NCBI RefSeq assembly: GCF_026552795.1
Contig: NZ_JANFPI010000010.1
Coordinates: 91,498-155,497 of the forward strand
DNA length: 64,000 bases
Reading direction: 5' to 3'
Source of the DNA: Ectorhizobium quercum
GTDB taxonomy: Bacteria > Pseudomonadota > Alphaproteobacteria > Rhizobiales > Rhizobiaceae
Part shown: piece after piece, positions 6,853 to 15,636 of the stretch
Layout: each line of letters starts with the position of its first letter
Position numbering within the stretch: the stretch's first letter is position 1
Translations under genes and position numbers: made by a program
Notes under the pieces: generated by a model
The model's database searches: none
What the model was told of the DNA's origin: nothing
The model's input: only the letters and a program-made list of their open reading frames with translations

Positions 6853-9800
6853 TCCTGTCGAGGGGGAGAGGAACCTCCCCGCTCCTTTCCTGCGAACCGG
6901 CAAGGCCGGCCTCGCGCGCACCCACGCTGGCAAGTTCGTGCGTCAGGTCGACAAGCTCGCGGGCCACGATATGAACGACATCGCCTTCCCGCTGGATACG
7001 ACCCTTGACGCCGATCATGCCCGCGCCAAGCACGGTGCGGCGATATCGCTCCAGCATTCGCGGCCAGACGACGATATTGGCAATGCCGGTCTCGTCCTCG
7101 ACGGTCAGGAAGACGACACCTTTGGCCGAACCGGGACGCTGGCGCACGAGAACGAGACCGGCGGTCTCGACCCACCGCCGGTCGCGCGCGGCAACGGCCT
7201 CGGCACAGGTCACGATGCGCCGGCGGGCAAGATCCGCCCGCAGGAAGGAAAGGGGATGCTGGCGCAGCGTCAGCCCGACATGGCCGTAATCCTCGACCAC
7301 CTCGCCTCCGGCCGGCATCGACCGGAGAGCGACGGCAGGCTCGGCCTGCTCGGCAATCGGCCCGGTCTCCCGCGCCGCCGCGGCGGCGAAGAGCGGCAGG
7401 GGTTCGTCGCGCAGCGCCTTGATCGCCCAGAGGGCCTCGCGCCGCGCCAGACGGAGCGAAGGAAAGAAGGCATCCGCCCTGGCCAGCGCGACCAGCGCCC
7501 CGACCGGGAGAGCCGCCCGCTGCCAGAGATCGTCGACGCACGCATAAGGATGATCGGCCCGGGCCGCGACCAGCCGGGCCGCATCGCCGTTCGCCAGTCC
7601 CCTGACCATGCGCAGCCCGAGCCGCACGGCATGGCGGCCATCCTTGCCGTCGCAGGGCTCCAGCGTGCAATCCCACCGGGAGGCATTGACGCAGACGGGC
7701 CGGACCTCGACGCCATGCTGCTGCGCATCGCGGACGATTTGCGCCGGCGCATAGAAGCCCATCGGCTGGCTGTTGAGCAATGCGGCGCAGAAGACGTCCG
7801 GATGCCAGCATTTCACCCAGGAGGAAGCATAGGCGACCAGGGCGAAGCTGGCGGCATGGCTTTCCGGGAAGCCGTAGCTTCCAAACCCCTCCAATTGCTT
7901 GAATATCTTCTCGGCGAACTCCGCTTCGTAGCCATTGCCGACCATTCCGTCGATCAGCTTCCGGCCGAACGACGAGATGGTGCCGGTATGCTTGAACGTC
8001 GCCATCGCCCGGCGAAGCTGGTCGGCCTCGCCGGGAGTGAAGCCGGCACAGGTGATCGCGACCTTCATCGCCTGTTCCTGAAACAGCGGCACGCCGAGCG
8101 TCTTTCGAAGGATCGCTGCAAGCTCCGGCGTCGGATAATCGACCTTCTCCTTGCCTTCGCGCCGGCGGAGATAGGGATGCACCATGTCGCCCTGAATAGG
8201 CCCAGGCCGGACGATGGCAACCTGAATGACCAGATCGTATAAGGTCTCCGGCTTCAGTCGCGGCAACATGCTCATCTGCGCGCGGCTCTCGATCTGGAAA
8301 GTGCCGAGCGTATCGGCCCGCTTTATCATCGCATAGGTGGATGGATCGTCCGGCGGGATGCCGAAAAGGTCCAGATCCTCCCCCTTGTGCTCCGACAGCA
8401 GATCGAAGGCGCGCCGCATGCAGGTCAGCATGCCGAGCGCCAGGACGTCGACCTTCATGAATTTCAGGATGTCGATGTCGTCCTTGTCCCACTCGATGAC
8501 CTGACGGTCGGCCATCGCCGCAGGCTCGATCGGCACCAGTTCATCCAGGCGGTCCCGGGTCAGCACGAAGCCGCCCGGATGCTGGCTCAAATGCCTCGGC
8601 GTGCCGACGAGTTGGCCGGCAAGCTCCAGCGTCAGCCGCAGGCGGCGGTCGTCCATGTTGAGGCCAAGGCCCTCGGTATGCCGCGCCTCCACGCTTTCGG
8701 ACCAGCCCCAGACCTGCGAGGACAGCGATCTGGTCAGGTCCTCGGGCAGGCCCATTGCCTTGCCGACGTCGCGTAGCGCCCCCCGGGCGCGATAGCGGAT
8801 CACCGTGGAGCAGAGCGCTGCGCGGTCGCGGCCATAGGTGTCGTAGACCCACTGGATCACCTCCTCGCGCCGCTCGTGCTCGAAATCCACGTCGATGTCC
8901 GGCGGCTCGCGCCGCTCCTCGGAGACGAAGCGCTCGAACAGCAAGTCGTTGTGTTCGGGATCGATGGCGGTGATCCCGAGCATATAGCAGACGGCCGAAT
9001 TGGCGGACGATCCCCGGCCCTGGCAAAGAATCCGTTCCGACCGGGCAAAGGCGACGATCGCGTTCACCGTGAGGAAGTAGGGCGCGTAGTCGAGCTTCTC
9101 GATCAGCCGCAGCTCATGTTCGAGATTGGTGCGCACCTTATCCGGCAGACCGTGCGGGTAACGTTTCGCCGCCCCCTCCCAGGTCAGCTTTTCCAGCGTT
9201 TGTTGCGGGGTCAGGTCGGGATAGAGCCGTTCCTCCGGATACTGGTAGGCCAGATCGTCGAGACTGAAAGTGCAGCGGTCCATGATCTCGACGGTGCGGG
9301 CCAGCGCTTCCGGGTAGCGAAGGAAGAGCCGGTGCATTTCTTCAGGCGGCTTCAGATAGCGGTCGGCGAAGCGTTCGCGGCGATGGCCAAGCGCGTCGAT
9401 GGTAACATTGTGGCGAATGGCGGTGACGACATCCTGAAGGATGCGCCGCTCCGGCGCATGAAACAGAACGTCGTTGGTGACGATGGCGGGAACCTGCGCC
9501 GCCGCCGCCATGCCCGCCAGTTCATGCAGGCGAAGCTGGTCGTTCGGACGGCGGCGGAGCGTCAGCGCCATGTAGGCGCGGTCGCCGAAACACGCGCGCA
9601 GCCGCCGGAGACGAAGCGCGCAGATGTCGTCGGCCACGTCCGGCACGAGGACGGCGATCAGTCCCTCACCATAGGCCATGAGATCCGGCCATTCGAGATG
9701 GCACTTCGCCTTGCCGCCCCGCCGCTTGCCGAGCGAAAGAAGACGGCAGAGCCGGCCATAGGCGGGCCGGTCGGCCGGATAGACGAGAACGGATGCGCCG

Positions 9801-10021
9801 TCGGCGAGATCGAGCCGGCAGCCGACGATCAGCCGGACGCCGGTCTCCTTTGCCGCCTGATGCGCCCGCACGATGCCCGCCAGGGAATTCCTGTCGACGA
9901 CGGCCAGCGCCTCGATGCCCAGTTCTTTCGCCTTCTCGAACAGTTCCTCGCAGGACGACGCGCCGCGCAGGAAGGAAAAATGGCTCGTCACCTGCAATTC
10001 GGCATACCGTGGATCGCTCAT
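6824..10021 (-). CDS. dnaE2: Error-prone DNA polymerase DnaE2 (ImuC)
   Basis: A 1065-residue C-family DNA polymerase. The N-terminal PHP domain starts with HFSFLRGASS; the polymerase core has the catalytic aspartate motif PDIDVDFEHERRE; the C-terminal OB-fold region includes VFLTVEDETG. Its length matches DnaE2 rather than replicative DnaE. DnaE2 is the polymerase of the SOS mutasome and works with ImuA and ImuB. The start codon overlaps the imuB stop (ATGA), so it is the third gene of the operon. Confidence 0.95.
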   Translation of the reverse strand: MSDPRYAELQVTSHFSFLRGASSCEELFEKAKELGIEALAVVDRNSLAGIVRAHQAAKETGVRLIVGCRLDLADGASVLVYPADRPAYGRLCRLLSLGKRRGGKAKCHLEWPDLMAYGEGLIAVLVPDVADDICALRLRRLRACFGDRAYMALTLRRRPNDQLRLHELAGMAAAAQVPAIVTNDVLFHAPERRILQDVVTAIRHNVTIDALGHRRERFADRYLKPPEEMHRLFLRYPEALARTVEIMDRCTFSLDDLAYQYPEERLYPDLTPQQTLEKLTWEGAAKRYPHGLPDKVRTNLEHELRLIEKLDYAPYFLTVNAIVAFARSERILCQGRGSSANSAVCYMLGITAIDPEHNDLLFERFVSEERREPPDIDVDFEHERREEVIQWVYDTYGRDRAALCSTVIRYRARGALRDVGKAMGLPEDLTRSLSSQVWGWSESVEARHTEGLGLNMDDRRLRLTLELAGQLVGTPRHLSQHPGGFVLTRDRLDELVPIEPAAMADRQVIEWDKDDIDILKFMKVDVLALGMLTCMRRAFDLLSEHKGEDLDLFGIPPDDPSTYAMIKRADTLGTFQIESRAQMSMLPRLKPETLYDLVIQVAIVRPGPIQGDMVHPYLRRREGKEKVDYPTPELAAILRKTLGVPLFQEQAMKVAITCAGFTPGEADQLRRAMATFKHTGTISSFGRKLIDGMVGNGYEAEFAEKIFKQLEGFGSYGFPESHAASFALVAYASSWVKCWHPDVFCAALLNSQPMGFYAPAQIVRDAQQHGVEVRPVCVNASRWDCTLEPCDGKDGRHAVRLGLRMVRGLANGDAARLVAARADHPYACVDDLWQRAALPVGALVALARADAFFPSLRLARREALWAIKALRDEPLPLFAAAAARETGPIAEQAEPAVALRSMPAGGEVVEDYGHVGLTLRQHPLSFLRADLARRRIVTCAEAVAARDRRWVETAGLVLVRQRPGSAKGVVFLTVEDETGIANIVVWPRMLERYRRTVLGAGMIGVKGRIQREGDVVHIVARELVDLTHELASVGAREAGLAGSQERSGEVPLPLDRIRVKAREFR

Positions 10022-11538
10022 CCGAAGACCCCGTGCAGGAACCAGTCATGCGAACCGGTTGCCGTATCCTCGCCGTCGCCGGCGCGGAAGATCCAGTAGC
10101 GCTCGCCGGTTTCGTCCTCGACCCGGAAATAGTCGCGAACGGCGTTCCTTTCCCCATCGCGTTTCCACCATTCGCCGAAGATGCGTTCGGGACCATCGGC
10201 ATGGCGCACGCGCCGGCGCACCCCGCGCCAGACGAAAAACACCGGCGGATGGTCGGGCAGAAGCGCCATCGTCTCGATGGGTTCGGGTCTGGGCAGAAGC
10301 CGCGGCGGCCGCGGCCATGCGCCGCTCCAGCCTGACCCCGTTTGCGGCGACAGGGCCGGAACGCGGACGGCGGAGCGCTCCGGCACATCGCTGGCGACCG
10401 GCGCGTAACGATAAATGCGGCACTCTCCGACGCGGTTGGCCAGCACATCGACCAGATCGGAAACATCCGGCTCCGCCTCCTCGATCAGCGAGGAGATCGT
10501 CTGCCGGTGTTCCAAGGCTTCCGTGGCCGACGCCACGAGGGTCATGGTCTCGATCCCGAAACCGGGATCCACCTTTTCGATCCGGTCGCAGAGAAGCCGG
10601 TTCAGCCGCCGCGCGTCGCGAACCGGTTGCGCCAGGCCGACACGCATGGCCTGCATGGAAGCGTCAACCCGCGTGAACAGGAGGTCGAGCCGCCGCGCGC
10701 CGAGGCCCCTGGTTTCCAGATCGGCACAAAGCGCGGCGACGAGCCTGCCGATAAAGCGGCCGATGGTCTCCGGCGCCCCGATCGGCTCCCCGAACACGCG
10801 CCGCGCCTGCGGCAGCTCCGGGGAGCGGACAGGTTCGATCGGTTCCGCCGACTGGCCGAGCGCCTCATCGATCCGGCGGCCGATATCCGGGCCGAAACGA
10901 AGCGTGAGCGGCGCGCGGGGCTGGTCGAGCAGGTCGCCGATCCGCTCGAAGCCGAGCGTCCGCAAACCCGCGACCGTCCGCGCATCGAGGCGCAGCGCGG
11001 CAAGCGGCAAACGCCGGAGCAGGGGCACGGTCTGGCCACTGGGGACGACCACCGTGGCCTTGTCGATGAACCGGGCGAAGGCATGGGCCGCACCGCGCGT
11101 ATCGGCAATCGCCGCCCTCGCCTCGATGCCGGCCGCGGCGAACCGCTGGACCATCGCGGTGAGCATGACGGCCTCTCCGCCATGCAGATGGTCGGCGCCC
11201 GTCGTGTCGATCACCAGACCGTCCGGCGGATCGGCCATGACGATGGGAGAGAAACGCAGCGCCCACAGCGCCAGCCGTTCCAGCGCCGCCTCATCGCCCC
11301 GTTTATCCGCGTCCATGACGACAAGGCCGGGAACCAGCGCCTGCGCCTTGGCGAGCGCCATGCCGACCGACAGGCCGAGGGCCTGCGCTTGGGCGTCGAT
11401 GGCCGTCACGGCACGGCGGCGGCCATCGCGACCGATGAGCACCAGCGGTTTATCGGCCGGCAGCATGGCGTCGCCCGATTGCCGTCGCAGGCGGTCGGTC
11501 GGCCATCGGGGCAGGTAAAGCGATACGACCCTCATCAT
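10018..11538 (-). CDS. imuB: ImuB, catalytically inactive Y-family polymerase of the SOS mutasome
   Basis: A 506-residue protein beginning RVVSLYLPRWPTDRLRR, the ImuB signature. The palm contains VIDTTGADHLHGG where an active Y-family enzyme has the acidic SIDEAY-type motif, so catalysis is not expected. ImuB is the hub that joins DnaE2, ImuA and the beta clamp. The ATG at 11538 is chosen because GGAGG lies 6 bases upstream; GTG at 11541 is an alternative. The gene begins 89 bases inside imuA, an unusually long overlap that implies coupled translation. Confidence 0.93.
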   Translation of the reverse strand: MMRVVSLYLPRWPTDRLRRQSGDAMLPADKPLVLIGRDGRRRAVTAIDAQAQALGLSVGMALAKAQALVPGLVVMDADKRGDEAALERLALWALRFSPIVMADPPDGLVIDTTGADHLHGGEAVMLTAMVQRFAAAGIEARAAIADTRGAAHAFARFIDKATVVVPSGQTVPLLRRLPLAALRLDARTVAGLRTLGFERIGDLLDQPRAPLTLRFGPDIGRRIDEALGQSAEPIEPVRSPELPQARRVFGEPIGAPETIGRFIGRLVAALCADLETRGLGARRLDLLFTRVDASMQAMRVGLAQPVRDARRLNRLLCDRIEKVDPGFGIETMTLVASATEALEHRQTISSLIEEAEPDVSDLVDVLANRVGECRIYRYAPVASDVPERSAVRVPALSPQTGSGWSGAWPRPPRLLPRPEPIETMALLPDHPPVFFVWRGVRRRVRHADGPERIFGEWWKRDGERNAVRDYFRVEDETGERYWIFRAGDGEDTATGSHDWFLHGVFG

Positions 11539-12214
11539 CACATGCCTCCACTTCCAGATCGAAACTTTCCCCTGCCCGCGCCCGCACCAGTTCCAGCAGC
11601 CAGCGTGCCCGCCCGATGCCCGGCACGGGAAGCGGCGACGAGGGCAGCACCGAGATGCGCCAGCGCGTCGAGCTGGCCGTCGGCTGGCCGAAGGCCGCCG
11701 CCTCGCTCCGGCATCGCCATCGGCGGATGACGATGCCGACCGCGCCGGATCGTTCGGCGGCGAGTTGCAGCCGGCGCGAGGCCGTCATCGACAGGCGCGC
11801 GACCTCGGCGACAGCCGCGCCGATGCCGCCGTGACGCAAGCCTTCCTCGAAACAGGCAAGAAGCATCTTTTCGTCGCCGGCTTCCACATGGATGACCCGG
11901 CCGGCATCGAGACCGGCCTGGGCCAGCGCCGGGGCGAAAAGATCCGGCCGGGTCACGCACCACAGCACCTTGCCGCGGGTGCGGGCAGCAATGCCGGCTG
12001 CGAAGACCGCAGCCGCCGCCCCGTCGACGGCCGCATTGCCGCCGCCGGCCACCTCGTGCAGCGCGCCGAGCGCCAGCCCTCCCCCCGGAAGCTTTCTGTC
12101 GATCTCGGGAATACCGAAGGGCAGGACCTGGCGGGCGCGCACCGGTCCGTTTTCGAGGCGCCCGATGCGCTCCCGAAGCGCGGCGATGACGGGCATGGCG
12201 GCAGTCTCGGACAT
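11450..12214 (-). CDS. imuA: ImuA, RecA-like SOS mutagenesis protein
   Basis: A 254-residue protein with the RecA/SulA-like fold of ImuA: FGIPEIDRKLPGGGLALGALHE at the front, and a degenerate nucleotide-binding region around AAVFAAGIAARTRGKVLW. The family has no canonical Walker A lysine motif and none is seen. It is the first gene of imuA-imuB-dnaE2. A LexA-type box lies 50 bases upstream of the start. Its C-terminal 89 bases overlap imuB in another frame. Confidence 0.93.
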   Translation of the reverse strand: MSETAAMPVIAALRERIGRLENGPVRARQVLPFGIPEIDRKLPGGGLALGALHEVAGGGNAAVDGAAAAVFAAGIAARTRGKVLWCVTRPDLFAPALAQAGLDAGRVIHVEAGDEKMLLACFEEGLRHGGIGAAVAEVARLSMTASRRLQLAAERSGAVGIVIRRWRCRSEAAAFGQPTASSTRWRISVLPSSPLPVPGIGRARWLLELVRARAGESFDLEVEACDDEGRIALPAPMADRPPATAIGRRHAAGR

Positions 12215-12525
12215 TCGGAAAACGGTTCCCTTTCGGGGTTTGCGGTGGGATTTACACTTTTATGTTCCCTTTTTGTTCCTATCACACCAAAGAGTCAATC
12301 GGGGTGCCACGCCGGGAAGGCCGGCGAGCAGCGGAACGGGCCAAGGCATTGAGACGATTCCAATAATCCGATCAACGGGATGCGGCAGCGTCAAAAAGCG
12401 GGGATTTTTTCTTGGCGCGCACAGGAAACGGGTGGCCGCAGCCGGTCTGGAACAGCGTAACGATCATCCGCCCCAAGCGTTTGTGATGGCGCGGTGCCCG
12501 AAGGACAAACCCCAGCCCCCTCCCG
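12215..12525. other. Intergenic region between imuA start and hxlR-type gene end
   Basis: About 310 bases. It holds the LexA-type box of imuA at 12264-12278. The remainder, including a short T-rich run near 12406-12414, shows no convincing gene or RNA. The HxlR-family gene reads toward imuA, so the region must also contain its end of transcription. Confidence 0.5.
12264..12278 (-). promoter_or_regulatory. LexA-binding box (SOS box) of imuA-imuB-dnaE2
   Basis: The plus strand reads GTTC-CCTTTTT-GTTC, i.e. GAAC-N7-GAAC on the coding strand, an exact match to the direct-repeat LexA site of Alphaproteobacteria. It lies 50 bases before the imuA start, in promoter position. DNA damage would therefore induce the whole cassette. 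Confidence 0.88.
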
Positions 12526-12930
12526 TCAGGCGCCCGCCTGCCCGGCCGCCCCGGCAGGTTCCGGCACACGCGGATCGAAGCCCTCCGGTTTCCCGTACAA
12601 TCCGATGTTGGTGTCGCCCCAGGTTTTCAGGGCCAGAAGGATCGGCTCCATGCTGCGCCCGAGCGGCGAAAGGCTGTATTCCACCTTCGGCGGCACCTGC
12701 GCATAAACCTTGCGCTCGATCAGCCCATCCGCCTCCAGCTCGCGCAACTGGTTGGTGAGCATGCGTGGCGTGACATTGGCGATATGGCGGCGAATTTCGT
12801 TGAACCGCAGCGTGCCGGACAGGAGATGGAACAGGATCACCGATTTCCATTTTCCGTCGATGAGACCGATCGCCGCCTCCACCGAACATCCGGGGCTACA
12901 GTCGAAACGGGAGTGACGAGCCTTCGCCAT
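12526..12930 (-). CDS. HxlR-family transcriptional regulator
   Basis: A 134-residue winged-helix protein with the HxlR core: IGLIDGKWKSVILFHLLSG, then RFNEIRRHI, VTPRMLTNQLRELEADGLI and the wing YAQVPPKVEYSLSPLG. Two N-terminal cysteines (DCSPGCSVE) lie where redox- or electrophile-sensing HxlR proteins have theirs. The start at 12930 has AAAGGA upstream; longer readings are not supported. It is divergent from the oxidoreductase gene at 13035 and a palindrome sits in its own leader, so autoregulation and control of the neighbour are likely. Confidence 0.88.
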   Translation of the reverse strand: MAKARHSRFDCSPGCSVEAAIGLIDGKWKSVILFHLLSGTLRFNEIRRHIANVTPRMLTNQLRELEADGLIERKVYAQVPPKVEYSLSPLGRSMEPILLALKTWGDTNIGLYGKPEGFDPRVPEPAGAAGQAGA

Positions 12931-12933
12931 GAC

Positions 12934-12951
12934 AGTATCCTTTTTGATACT
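12934..12951. promoter_or_regulatory. Candidate HxlR operator
   Basis: AGTATC (12934-12939) and GATACT (12946-12951) are a perfect inverted repeat with a 6-base spacer. It begins 4 bases upstream of the regulator start codon and overlaps its ribosome site, between two divergent genes. Short repeats of this kind are typical for HxlR-family proteins. Confidence 0.7.
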
Positions 12952-13034
12952 ATATGCTTTCATTGTACGTATTGCACTTTTGGAAGCATAAGACGATCCT
13001 TCACCCATATCAACGTAGAACAGGGAGCGAAGAC

Positions 13035-14048
13035 ATGAAAGCGATCGGATACAGGCAGGCGGGCGCAATCGACAGGGACGATGCGCTGGTCGACATAGAC
13101 GTGGGCCGGCCGGCCCCGACGGGGCGGGACATTCTGGTCGAAGTGAAGGCCATCTCCGTCAATCCCGTCGACACCAAGGTTCGCCGCAGCGCCTCGCCGC
13201 CGGCGGGGGAATGGAAGATCCTCGGCTGGGATGCCGTCGGCACGGTCGTCGAAACCGGCCCCGACGTCAGCGGCTTCAGGCCGGGCGACGAGGTGTTCTA
13301 CGCCGGCTCGATCACCCGTCCCGGCGCCAACAGTCAGTTCCATCTCGTCGACGAGCGCATCGTCGGCCACAAGCCGAAATCGCTCTCGAACGCCGAGGCG
13401 GCGGCGCTGCCGCTCACGGCGATCACGGCCTGGGAAATGCTGTTCGACCGGCTCGACATCCGCAGGCCCGTGCCCGGCGCAGCCAATGCCGTTCTCATCG
13501 TCGGCGGCGCGGGCGGCGTCGGTTCGATCGCCATCCAGCTCGCCCGCGCCCTGACGGACGTGACGGTCATCGCCACCGCGTCGCGGCCGGAAACGCAGGC
13601 CTGGGTGCAGGACCTCGGCGCGCATCATGTGGTCGATCACAGCAAGCCGATCGCCGAACAGATCACCGCCCTCGGCATCGGCGCACCGGCCTTCGTCTTC
13701 TCCACCACCGAGACCCATCGCCATCTGACGGAGATCGTCGAGCTGATCGCGCCGCAGGGGCGCTTCGGCCTGATCGACGACCCCGACAGCCTCGATGTCA
13801 TGCCTTTCAAGCGCAAGGCCGTTTCCACGCACTGGGAGCTGATGTTCACGCGGCCGATCTTCCAGACGCCGGACATGGACGAGCAGGGCAAGCTGCTCGA
13901 CGAACTGTCCCGCCTGATCGATACGGGAAAAATCCGCACGACGCTGACCGACACCCTCAGCCCGATCAACGCGGCCAATCTCAAAAAGGCCCATGCCCTT
14001 CTGGAAAGCGGGAAAACGAGGGGCAAGATCGTGCTCGAGACGTTTTAA
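13035..14048 (+). CDS. Zinc-type alcohol dehydrogenase-like/quinone oxidoreductase family protein
   Basis: A 337-residue medium-chain dehydrogenase/reductase. The NAD(P)-binding motif is GGAGGVGSIAIQLA and the N-terminal GroES-like domain has VNPVDTKVR and GWDAVGTVVETG. The zinc-binding cysteines of true alcohol dehydrogenases are absent, so it belongs to the NADPH:quinone oxidoreductase-like branch. The start at 13035 follows GGGAG. The divergent HxlR regulator suggests induction by a reactive carbonyl or quinone; the substrate is not known. Confidence 0.85.
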   Translation: MKAIGYRQAGAIDRDDALVDIDVGRPAPTGRDILVEVKAISVNPVDTKVRRSASPPAGEWKILGWDAVGTVVETGPDVSGFRPGDEVFYAGSITRPGANSQFHLVDERIVGHKPKSLSNAEAAALPLTAITAWEMLFDRLDIRRPVPGAANAVLIVGGAGGVGSIAIQLARALTDVTVIATASRPETQAWVQDLGAHHVVDHSKPIAEQITALGIGAPAFVFSTTETHRHLTEIVELIAPQGRFGLIDDPDSLDVMPFKRKAVSTHWELMFTRPIFQTPDMDEQGKLLDELSRLIDTGKIRTTLTDTLSPINAANLKKAHALLESGKTRGKIVLETF

Positions 14049-14055
14049 AGCCCCC

Positions 14056-14078
14056 GCCGGCACCGGGCCGGTGTCGGC
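14056..14078 (+). terminator. Hairpin after the oxidoreductase gene
   Basis: GCCGGCACCG (14056-14065) pairs with CGGTGTCGGC (14069-14078), 9 of 10 positions matching, over a 3-base loop, starting 8 bases after the stop. No T tract follows. Confidence 0.5.
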
Positions 14079-14175
14079 AATCCGGTCTCTGCCCATGCCT
14101 GCCTCCAGTGATGGCAGGCGGGGCGTGCGGCGCGGCCAATTCACTTGACAATCTCAAGACCCTGTGGCCCATGAA

Positions 14176-14193
14176 TTGTATTTTCGTATACAA
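14176..14193. promoter_or_regulatory. GntR-type operator, site 1 (before ridA-like gene)
   Basis: TTGTAT-N6-ATACAA is a perfect inverted repeat just upstream of the RidA gene. Two more copies with one mismatch lie at 16787-16804 and 17707-17724, all beside promoters around the FCD-type GntR gene. Each also contains the shorter TNRTATACAA core common for FadR-like GntR proteins. Confidence 0.75.
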
Positions 14194-14207
14194 AAATGGA
14201 GAGCCGC

Positions 14208-14609
14208 ATGCATCAGATCGTCAACTACCCCGGTCATCCTCCGGAATCGAAGCCTCTGGGTCCGGCCCCTTTAAGCCCGGCCCTGAGGAGCGGTAACGTC
14301 CTTTATCTTTCCGGTCAGGTCGGAATCAATCCCGACACGGCCCGGATCGTCGGGCCGGGATTTGCCGAACAGGCGCATCAGGCTCTGAGGAATGTCCGTT
14401 CCCTGGTCGAGAATGCCGGCTTTTCGATGGGGGATGTGATCAAGATCACCGTCTTCCTGACCCGGCTGGAGGATTTTGCCGAACTCAATGCCATCTACCG
14501 GGAATATTTCTCCGAGCCCTATCCGACCCGCTCGACGGTCGGCGTCTCGCTTCAGCCTTCGTCGCTGCTGATCGAGATCGAAGGCGTCGCCATCCGGCGC
14601 GGGGCATGA
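14208..14609 (+). CDS. RidA/YjgF-family enamine/imine deaminase
   Basis: A 133-residue protein with the RidA signatures YLSGQVGINPDT, QAHQALRNVRSLVENAG and the C-terminal PTRSTVGVSLQ/VEIEGVAI-type strand. The arginine in PTRST is the catalytic carboxylate-binding residue of the family. RidA proteins hydrolyse reactive 2-aminoacrylate-like imines. The start at 14208 has GGAGAG five bases upstream; ATG 14196 lacks a site. It heads the plus-strand pair with the dehydrogenase gene behind an operator candidate, so it is probably catabolic rather than the housekeeping RidA. Confidence 0.87.
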   Translation: MHQIVNYPGHPPESKPLGPAPLSPALRSGNVLYLSGQVGINPDTARIVGPGFAEQAHQALRNVRSLVENAGFSMGDVIKITVFLTRLEDFAELNAIYREYFSEPYPTRSTVGVSLQPSSLLIEIEGVAIRRGA

Positions 14610-14617
14610 GGATCGGC

Positions 14618-15598
14618 ATGTCCACCAATCTTCGCGTTCTCGTCACGAACGCCCCCTCCCAGGAGCCTGCCCTTCGGATCGACGGCGATGCCGTGGCCAC
14701 CCGGTGCAAGGCGCTCGGCGTCGAAGCCGAAATCACCGTCTGCGACGATCCTCTTGCGCTCGAACGGTTCGCCGGAGCCGCCGACGTCATCTTCACCAAT
14801 CACAAATTCGATATCGGCCGCGTCAGGAAGGCATCCCCCCGCCTGAAGTGGGTCCAGGTCATATCCGCCGGCGTGGAAGCCTATCTGAAGACCTTGCCGG
14901 AAGGTGTGATCCTGACCAACGCATCGGGCGTTCACGCGGAAAAAGGCGCCGAATTCATTCTGACGTCGGTTCTGATGCTGAATTACCGCATTCCCTTCTT
15001 CACCTCGCGCAAGGTGCAGCGCACATGGCAGCCGGTGTTCGAATCCGTCGCGCACGGCAAGGTCGCGACCATCCTCGGCGTCGGCGCCATTGGCGGCGCG
15101 GCGGTTCCCCTGCTGCGGGCGCGCGGCATCAGGGTGATCGGCGTCACCAGCCGGGGCGAGACGGACGCTCCGGTCGATGAATGCATCGCCCTCGACGCCC
15201 TCGACACAGTCCTGCCGGGAACGGATTTCCTCGTCTCGACCCTGCCGCTGACCCCGGCGACGGAAGGCCGTATCGGCGCCGAGCAGTTCGACCTCATGCC
15301 GCGGGGCGCCGGTGTCGTCGTCGTCGGAAGGGCGAAGGTGCTGGATTACGGGGCGCTGGCGGCACGTCTCGAAAGCGGCCACCTCGGCGGAGCGGTGCTC
15401 GACGTGTTTCCGGAGGAACCGGTGGCCGAAAGCGATGCGATCTGGTCGATGCCGAACCTTGTCATGACGCCCCATTGCAGCGTGGACGACCATGCGGGCT
15501 ATATCGACAGATGCCTCGACATTTTCGGGGAGAACCTGCGCCGTTTCCAGGCGGGCGATCCGCTGCTCAACGTCGTGTCGCCGGACCGGGGATATTGA
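14618..15598 (+). CDS. D-isomer-specific 2-hydroxyacid dehydrogenase
   Basis: About 326 residues. The Rossmann motif is LGVGAIGGAAV; the catalytic triad is readable as Arg in VVVGRAKVLD, Glu in VFPEEP and His in TPHCSVDD. It would interconvert a 2-keto acid and a D-2-hydroxy acid with NAD(P). The start at 14618 has GAGGA five bases upstream; ATG 14606 overlapping the RidA stop (ATGA) is an alternative. It is coupled to the RidA gene and converges on the enolase-superfamily gene. Confidence 0.85.
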   Translation: MSTNLRVLVTNAPSQEPALRIDGDAVATRCKALGVEAEITVCDDPLALERFAGAADVIFTNHKFDIGRVRKASPRLKWVQVISAGVEAYLKTLPEGVILTNASGVHAEKGAEFILTSVLMLNYRIPFFTSRKVQRTWQPVFESVAHGKVATILGVGAIGGAAVPLLRARGIRVIGVTSRGETDAPVDECIALDALDTVLPGTDFLVSTLPLTPATEGRIGAEQFDLMPRGAGVVVVGRAKVLDYGALAARLESGHLGGAVLDVFPEEPVAESDAIWSMPNLVMTPHCSVDDHAGYIDRCLDIFGENLRRFQAGDPLLNVVSPDRGY

Positions 15599-15602
15599 AC
15601 GG

Positions 15603-15627
15603 GCGGCCGGCGGGTTCCGCCGGCCGC
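15603..15627. terminator. Bidirectional terminator between convergent catabolic genes
   Basis: GCGGCCGGCGG (15603-15613) pairs perfectly with CCGCCGGCCGC (15617-15627) over loop GTT, followed by TTT on the plus strand. It fills the 38-base gap between two convergent genes. Confidence 0.72.
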
Positions 15628-15636
15628 TTTCGCCGG

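Noticed and set aside
6288..8492. Long open frame on the minus strand under the acr3 and dnaE2 genes
   Set aside because: It is a different frame of the GC-rich dnaE2 coding strand and the opposite strand of acr3, without family motifs; dnaE2 and acr3 fully explain the region.
10342..11730. Long plus-strand open frame opposite imuB
   Set aside because: Composition is arginine/glutamine-rich as in mirrored GC-rich frames, with no motif; imuB on the other strand is unambiguous.
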